16,079 nt of DNA, from assembly GCA_040255345.1 (NCBI GenBank), contig JBDZUV010000070.1, forward strand, positions 1 to 16,079, in the 5' to 3' direction. Shown in pieces: positions 13,841-16,079 of the stretch (its first letter is position 1; each line of letters starts with the position of its first letter). The DNA is from JAFDWI01 sp040255345 (GTDB lineage Bacteria > Actinomycetota > Acidimicrobiia > Acidimicrobiales > Iamiaceae). A program made the translations under genes and the position numbers. The notes under the pieces were generated by a model. That model did not search any database. It had not been told where the DNA came from and worked only from the letters and a program-made list of their open reading frames with translations.

Positions 13841-13894
13841 CCCGGCGGAACGTGATGTCCCGGCGGACCGTGGCCGCCCGGCGGACCGTGGCGA
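13841..13894. repeat. Three 18-bp tandem repeats
   Basis: Units start at 13841, 13859 and 13877, each opening CCCGGCGGA(A/C)CGTG. Units 2 and 3 differ only in their last two bases; unit 1 differs at several. CCCCGAAC then occurs at 13898-13905 and 13913-13920. They lie in the 253-bp gap upstream of the acyl-CoA dehydrogenase gene, which otherwise shows no gene. They could be binding sites or replication-slippage products. Confidence 0.85.
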
Positions 13895-13998
13895 TCACCC
13901 CGAACGACCCCACCCCGAACGGGTGGCCGGAAAACCCGTCGGTGGGAGGCCGGCCGCGGCGTCAGTGCGTGGCCCGGGCCGACGTCGGCGGGGGCCGC

Positions 13999-14733
13999 TC
14001 AGATGACCAGGCCGAGACCGCCGTCGACCAGCAGCGTCTGACCGGTCACATACCGGCTCGTCATCAGCCCCTCGCAGGCATCGGCGATGTCCTCGGCGGT
14101 CGCGACCCGACGCAGTGGCGCGATCGCGCTCACGCCGTCCTTGAGCGCGTCCCAGGTCTCGGTCCAGGGCGTGGCGACCAGTCCCGGCGCCACGGCGTTG
14201 ATCCGTACCTCGCCGCCGACGTGCTTCGCGAGATGGGTGGTGAGGTGGTCGAGGGCCGCCTTGGACACCGCGTAGGGCAACGACGAACCGGTCTGGCGGA
14301 TCCCGGCGATCGAGGTGATCGTGATCACCCAGCCGTCTTCGGCTTCGCGCAGCAGCGCGAGCGCGGCCTGGGTCACGAAGAACGTACCGATGACGTTCGT
14401 GTCGAACACACGCCGCCAGTGTTCGGGTGTGAGCGCGTCGAGATCGCTCAGCGGCACGTCACAGGTGCGACCCGCGTTGTTCACCAATCCGTCGAGGCGA
14501 CCCCACCGTTGTCGTGCGGCCTCGACGAGGCGTGGGCCGGCTCCGGGGTCGCTGATGTCGGCCTGGACGTAGAGCGCGTCGGGCAGCGACGCGGCGACCG
14601 CTTCGCCGGCCTCGACCGAGGTGGCCGAATTGATCAGTACACCGGCACCGGCGGCGGCGCACCGACGAGCGATGGCTTCGCCGATGCCCGACGACGATCC
14701 GGTCACGATGACGGCTTTGCCGGTGAGATCCAT
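13999..14733 (-). CDS. SDR family oxidoreductase
   Basis: A 244-residue classical short-chain dehydrogenase/reductase. The cofactor motif is TGSSSGIG (11-18), with NNAG at 85-88, N113 in DTNVIG, and the catalytic triad S141, Y154 and K158 (YAVSK). INAVAPGLVATP (178-189) and a C-terminal VTGQTLLVDGG are standard. Asn and Ser after the second strand (LINSAT), without an acidic residue, leave the NAD or NADP preference open. The ATG at 14733 has GAGGAGTG directly upstream, a strong ribosome site. Between an MBL hydrolase and an acyl-CoA dehydrogenase it may oxidise a hydroxyacyl-CoA or reduce a 3-ketoacyl-CoA; the substrate is not determinable. Confidence 0.9.
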   Translation of the reverse strand: MDLTGKAVIVTGSSSGIGEAIARRCAAAGAGVLINSATSVEAGEAVAASLPDALYVQADISDPGAGPRLVEAARQRWGRLDGLVNNAGRTCDVPLSDLDALTPEHWRRVFDTNVIGTFFVTQAALALLREAEDGWVITITSIAGIRQTGSSLPYAVSKAALDHLTTHLAKHVGGEVRINAVAPGLVATPWTETWDALKDGVSAIAPLRRVATAEDIADACEGLMTSRYVTGQTLLVDGGLGLVI

Positions 14734-14784
14734 GGGTCACTCCTCGTTGGTCGGTTCCGGGTCGACACCAGGTGCGCAGTCGAT

Positions 14785-14798
14785 ACCCGGTGCCGGGT
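14785..14798. promoter_or_regulatory. Palindrome between MBL and SDR genes
   Basis: ACCCGG-TG-CCGGGT lies in the 100-bp gap upstream of the SDR gene on the minus strand, about 50 nt before its start. Candidate operator or short terminator of the MBL gene. Could be chance. Confidence 0.25.
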
Positions 14799-14833
14799 CG
14801 TCGCTCGGCGGGACGGAAGGATGAACGGACGGT

Positions 14834-15799
14834 TCAGTGCACACAGCACACGTGGGTGGTCAACGGGCCGCCGTTCCATTCGATCGCGTCGGCGAACGCG
14901 GCGAGCACGTCGAAGGTCGGCCCGCCGTCTTCGGCGACGGCACGGTGCAGGTTCAACACGAGCCGCTCGGCGTCGTCCCACTCGGCGAACGGACCGAGGT
15001 CGGCGTCGCGTGCGACCTCGACGATCGAATGCCCGCCGCGGCGGACCCTCGAAGCGAGCTCGGCGACGAACAGGTAGTACCGCTCGTGCTCGGCGAGCAC
15101 CGCCGGCAACTGATCGGCGGGCACGACCGGGCCATGGCCGGGCACCACGACGGACGGGTCGAAGCCGGCGATCCACTCGAGCGCGTGGCGGGCGCCTTCG
15201 ATCGACCCGGCCATCACCAGCGGCGTGAGCCCGGCGAAGATCAGATCGCCCGTGAACAGCACCCGTTCGTCGGGCACCCAGGCGACCAGATCGCCGGTCG
15301 TGTGGGCGGGATGTCCGGGATGGTGGATCTCGACGATCCGATCACCGAGGTGCACGGTCGCGTCGCCGGAGACGGTCACGTCCGGTAGCCGACGCTCGGC
15401 GGCTCCCCAGTGGGGGACCGGTTCCCACACCGGCGGGCAGACCTCGATGACCGGGTCGACGGCGAGTCCGGCGCGCATGTTCGGGTGGCCGAGCAGCGTG
15501 GTCGTCGCCGGGAGCAGCCAGTTGCCGTAGGTGTGATCGCCGTGCTCGTGGGTGTTGACCGCGTAGCGGAGCGGCATGTCCGCGGTGAGCGTGGCGACCG
15601 ACCCCAGAAAGCGCCGGGTCCGCTCGGCGGTGGCGCAGGTGTCGACGATCAGGGTGCCCGCTTCGCCGGTGACGGCGCCGGCATTGTTGATCCACCAGGT
15701 TCCGTCGGGTTGGATCCACGCGTACACCCCGGGAGCGACCTCGTGCAGGGCTGCCGCCTCGACGGCAGGGTCGGGCTCGTGCACGTGGGCGTTCGACAT
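14834..15799 (-). CDS. MBL-fold metallo-hydrolase
   Basis: A 321-residue metallo-beta-lactamase-fold hydrolase. The dinuclear metal site is NTHEHGDHTYGN (82-93; H84, H86, D88, H89), H166 in PAHTTGD, D185 in LFTGDLIF, and H222 in VPGHGP. Residues 240-321 form a helical C-terminal extension of the kind that caps the active site in arylsulfatase- or cyclase-like relatives, ending HVCCVH. No signal peptide is seen, so it is likely cytoplasmic. Its substrate (a thioester, lactone, or sulfate or phosphate ester) is unknown. The ATG at 15799 lacks a Shine-Dalgarno but has TAGGGT 10 nt upstream, suggesting a nearly leaderless mRNA. It may head the catabolic gene block. Confidence 0.85.
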   Translation of the reverse strand: MSNAHVHEPDPAVEAAALHEVAPGVYAWIQPDGTWWINNAGAVTGEAGTLIVDTCATAERTRRFLGSVATLTADMPLRYAVNTHEHGDHTYGNWLLPATTTLLGHPNMRAGLAVDPVIEVCPPVWEPVPHWGAAERRLPDVTVSGDATVHLGDRIVEIHHPGHPAHTTGDLVAWVPDERVLFTGDLIFAGLTPLVMAGSIEGARHALEWIAGFDPSVVVPGHGPVVPADQLPAVLAEHERYYLFVAELASRVRRGGHSIVEVARDADLGPFAEWDDAERLVLNLHRAVAEDGGPTFDVLAAFADAIEWNGGPLTTHVCCVH

Positions 15800-15809
15800 A
15801 CGAGGCGCG

Positions 15810-15815
15810 ACCCTA
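15810..15815 (-). promoter_or_regulatory. -10 box for MBL gene
   Basis: TAGGGT on the minus strand ends 10 nt before the ATG at 15799, so transcription would start about 3-4 nt before the start codon. TTGGAC (15833-15828) lies upstream, but the 12-nt spacing is too short for a standard -35. Confidence 0.4.
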
Positions 15816-15870
15816 TCCAGGCCGATCGTCCAATTCCGGCGAACTCGTTGCCGTGACTCCCGCCCTCAGC

Positions 15871-15919
15871 GAACTTGTCGCAGTTACTCCCGGTATCCGG
15901 GCACAACTACGACAACTAC
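15871..15919. repeat. Composite palindromic repeat, copy B
   Basis: The left arm GAACTTGTCGCAGTT matches copy A exactly. The inner hairpin is CCCGG-TAT-CCGGG (15889-15901). The right arm AACTACGACAACTAC departs from perfect complementarity at three positions. It sits upstream of the MBL gene, beyond its promoter. Confidence 0.9.
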
Positions 15920-15952
15920 CGGAAGAGCCACCGGGCCCACCACCCACCCAGC

Positions 15953-16001
15953 GAACTTGTCGCAGTAACTCCCGGTATCCGGGCACAACTGCGACAACTA
16001 C
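15953..16001. repeat. Composite palindromic repeat, copy C
   Basis: The left arm is GAACTTGTCGCAGTA, the inner hairpin CCCGG-TAT-CCGGG (15971-15983), and the right arm AACTGCGACAACTAC. It differs from copy B at two positions over about 54 aligned bases including flanks, and begins 82 bp after it. B and C share the right-arm ending ACTACCGG where A has AGTTCCGG, so they form a subfamily. The rest of 15800-16079 shows no gene. Confidence 0.9.
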
Positions 16002-16079
16002 CGGTGGGGGCGCGGGCCACCGCGGTGCGTGGTGGGGTGCAGGCGAGGGGCGATCGGCGGGGGCGGGGCGCAGCCGACG

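Noticed and set aside
13852..15228. Long plus-strand open frame opposite SDR and MBL genes
   Set aside because: Its sequence becomes Arg-rich low complexity and it opposes two well-supported genes.
15871..16001. Possible CRISPR array from two repeats with a spacer
   Set aside because: Only two units about 50 bp long with an internal hairpin, and a third copy 9 kb away; no cas genes.

Overview
The window is high-GC, gene-dense DNA from an actinobacterium. The gene set (LmeA-type lipid-binding protein, CysO-like sulfur carrier, coproheme decarboxylase, standalone LytR_C protein, fused double acyl-CoA dehydrogenase, SCP2-type thiolase with a DUF35 partner) and several starts lacking a Shine-Dalgarno sequence but preceded by a TANNNT box suit a deep-branching lineage such as Acidimicrobiia. 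That placement is an inference. There is no rRNA, phage gene, transposase or CRISPR array; the single RNA gene is a tRNA-Thr(TGT). The region looks chromosomal and mostly housekeeping.

Layout. (1) 150-329 (+): a tiny four-cysteine protein with a GTG start. (2) 391-3211 (-): a four-gene unit transcribed hemQ, larE, DUF2993/LmeA-like, conserved hypothetical, with ATGA or GTGA overlaps at two of the three junctions. (3) 3554-4916 (-): glycerate 2-kinase followed by a CysO-like sulfur carrier ending in GG, then two strong hairpins. (4) 5009-6424 (+): trehalose-6-phosphate synthase, converging on otsB (6615-7391, -), which is translationally coupled to an upstream LytR_C membrane protein (7388-7927, -). 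(5) 8067-9648 (+): tRNA-Thr, a HAD phosphatase and a type I 3-dehydroquinate dehydratase. (6) 9714-15799 (-): a CoA-ester catabolic block transcribed MBL hydrolase, SDR, double acyl-CoA dehydrogenase, DUF35 protein, thiolase.

How the genes fit together. otsA and otsB together make trehalose but sit on opposite strands, tail to tail. HemQ completes the coproporphyrin-dependent heme route. LarE would supply sulfur for a nickel-pincer or related cofactor, although larA, larB and larC are absent here. The acyl-CoA dehydrogenase, SDR and thiolase can carry out dehydrogenation, hydroxyacyl oxidation and thiolysis of a CoA ester; no hydratase or CoA ligase is visible.

Most unusual: an interspersed composite palindrome of about 50 bp, with arms GGAACTTGTCGCAGTTG around an inner CCCGG-loop-CCGGG hairpin. 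It occurs between otsA and otsB (6481-6531) and twice near the right edge (15871-15919 and 15953-16001). A lone left arm at 6431 arose from a 50-bp tandem duplication that copied the 3' end of otsA. This looks like a REP- or MITE-like family.
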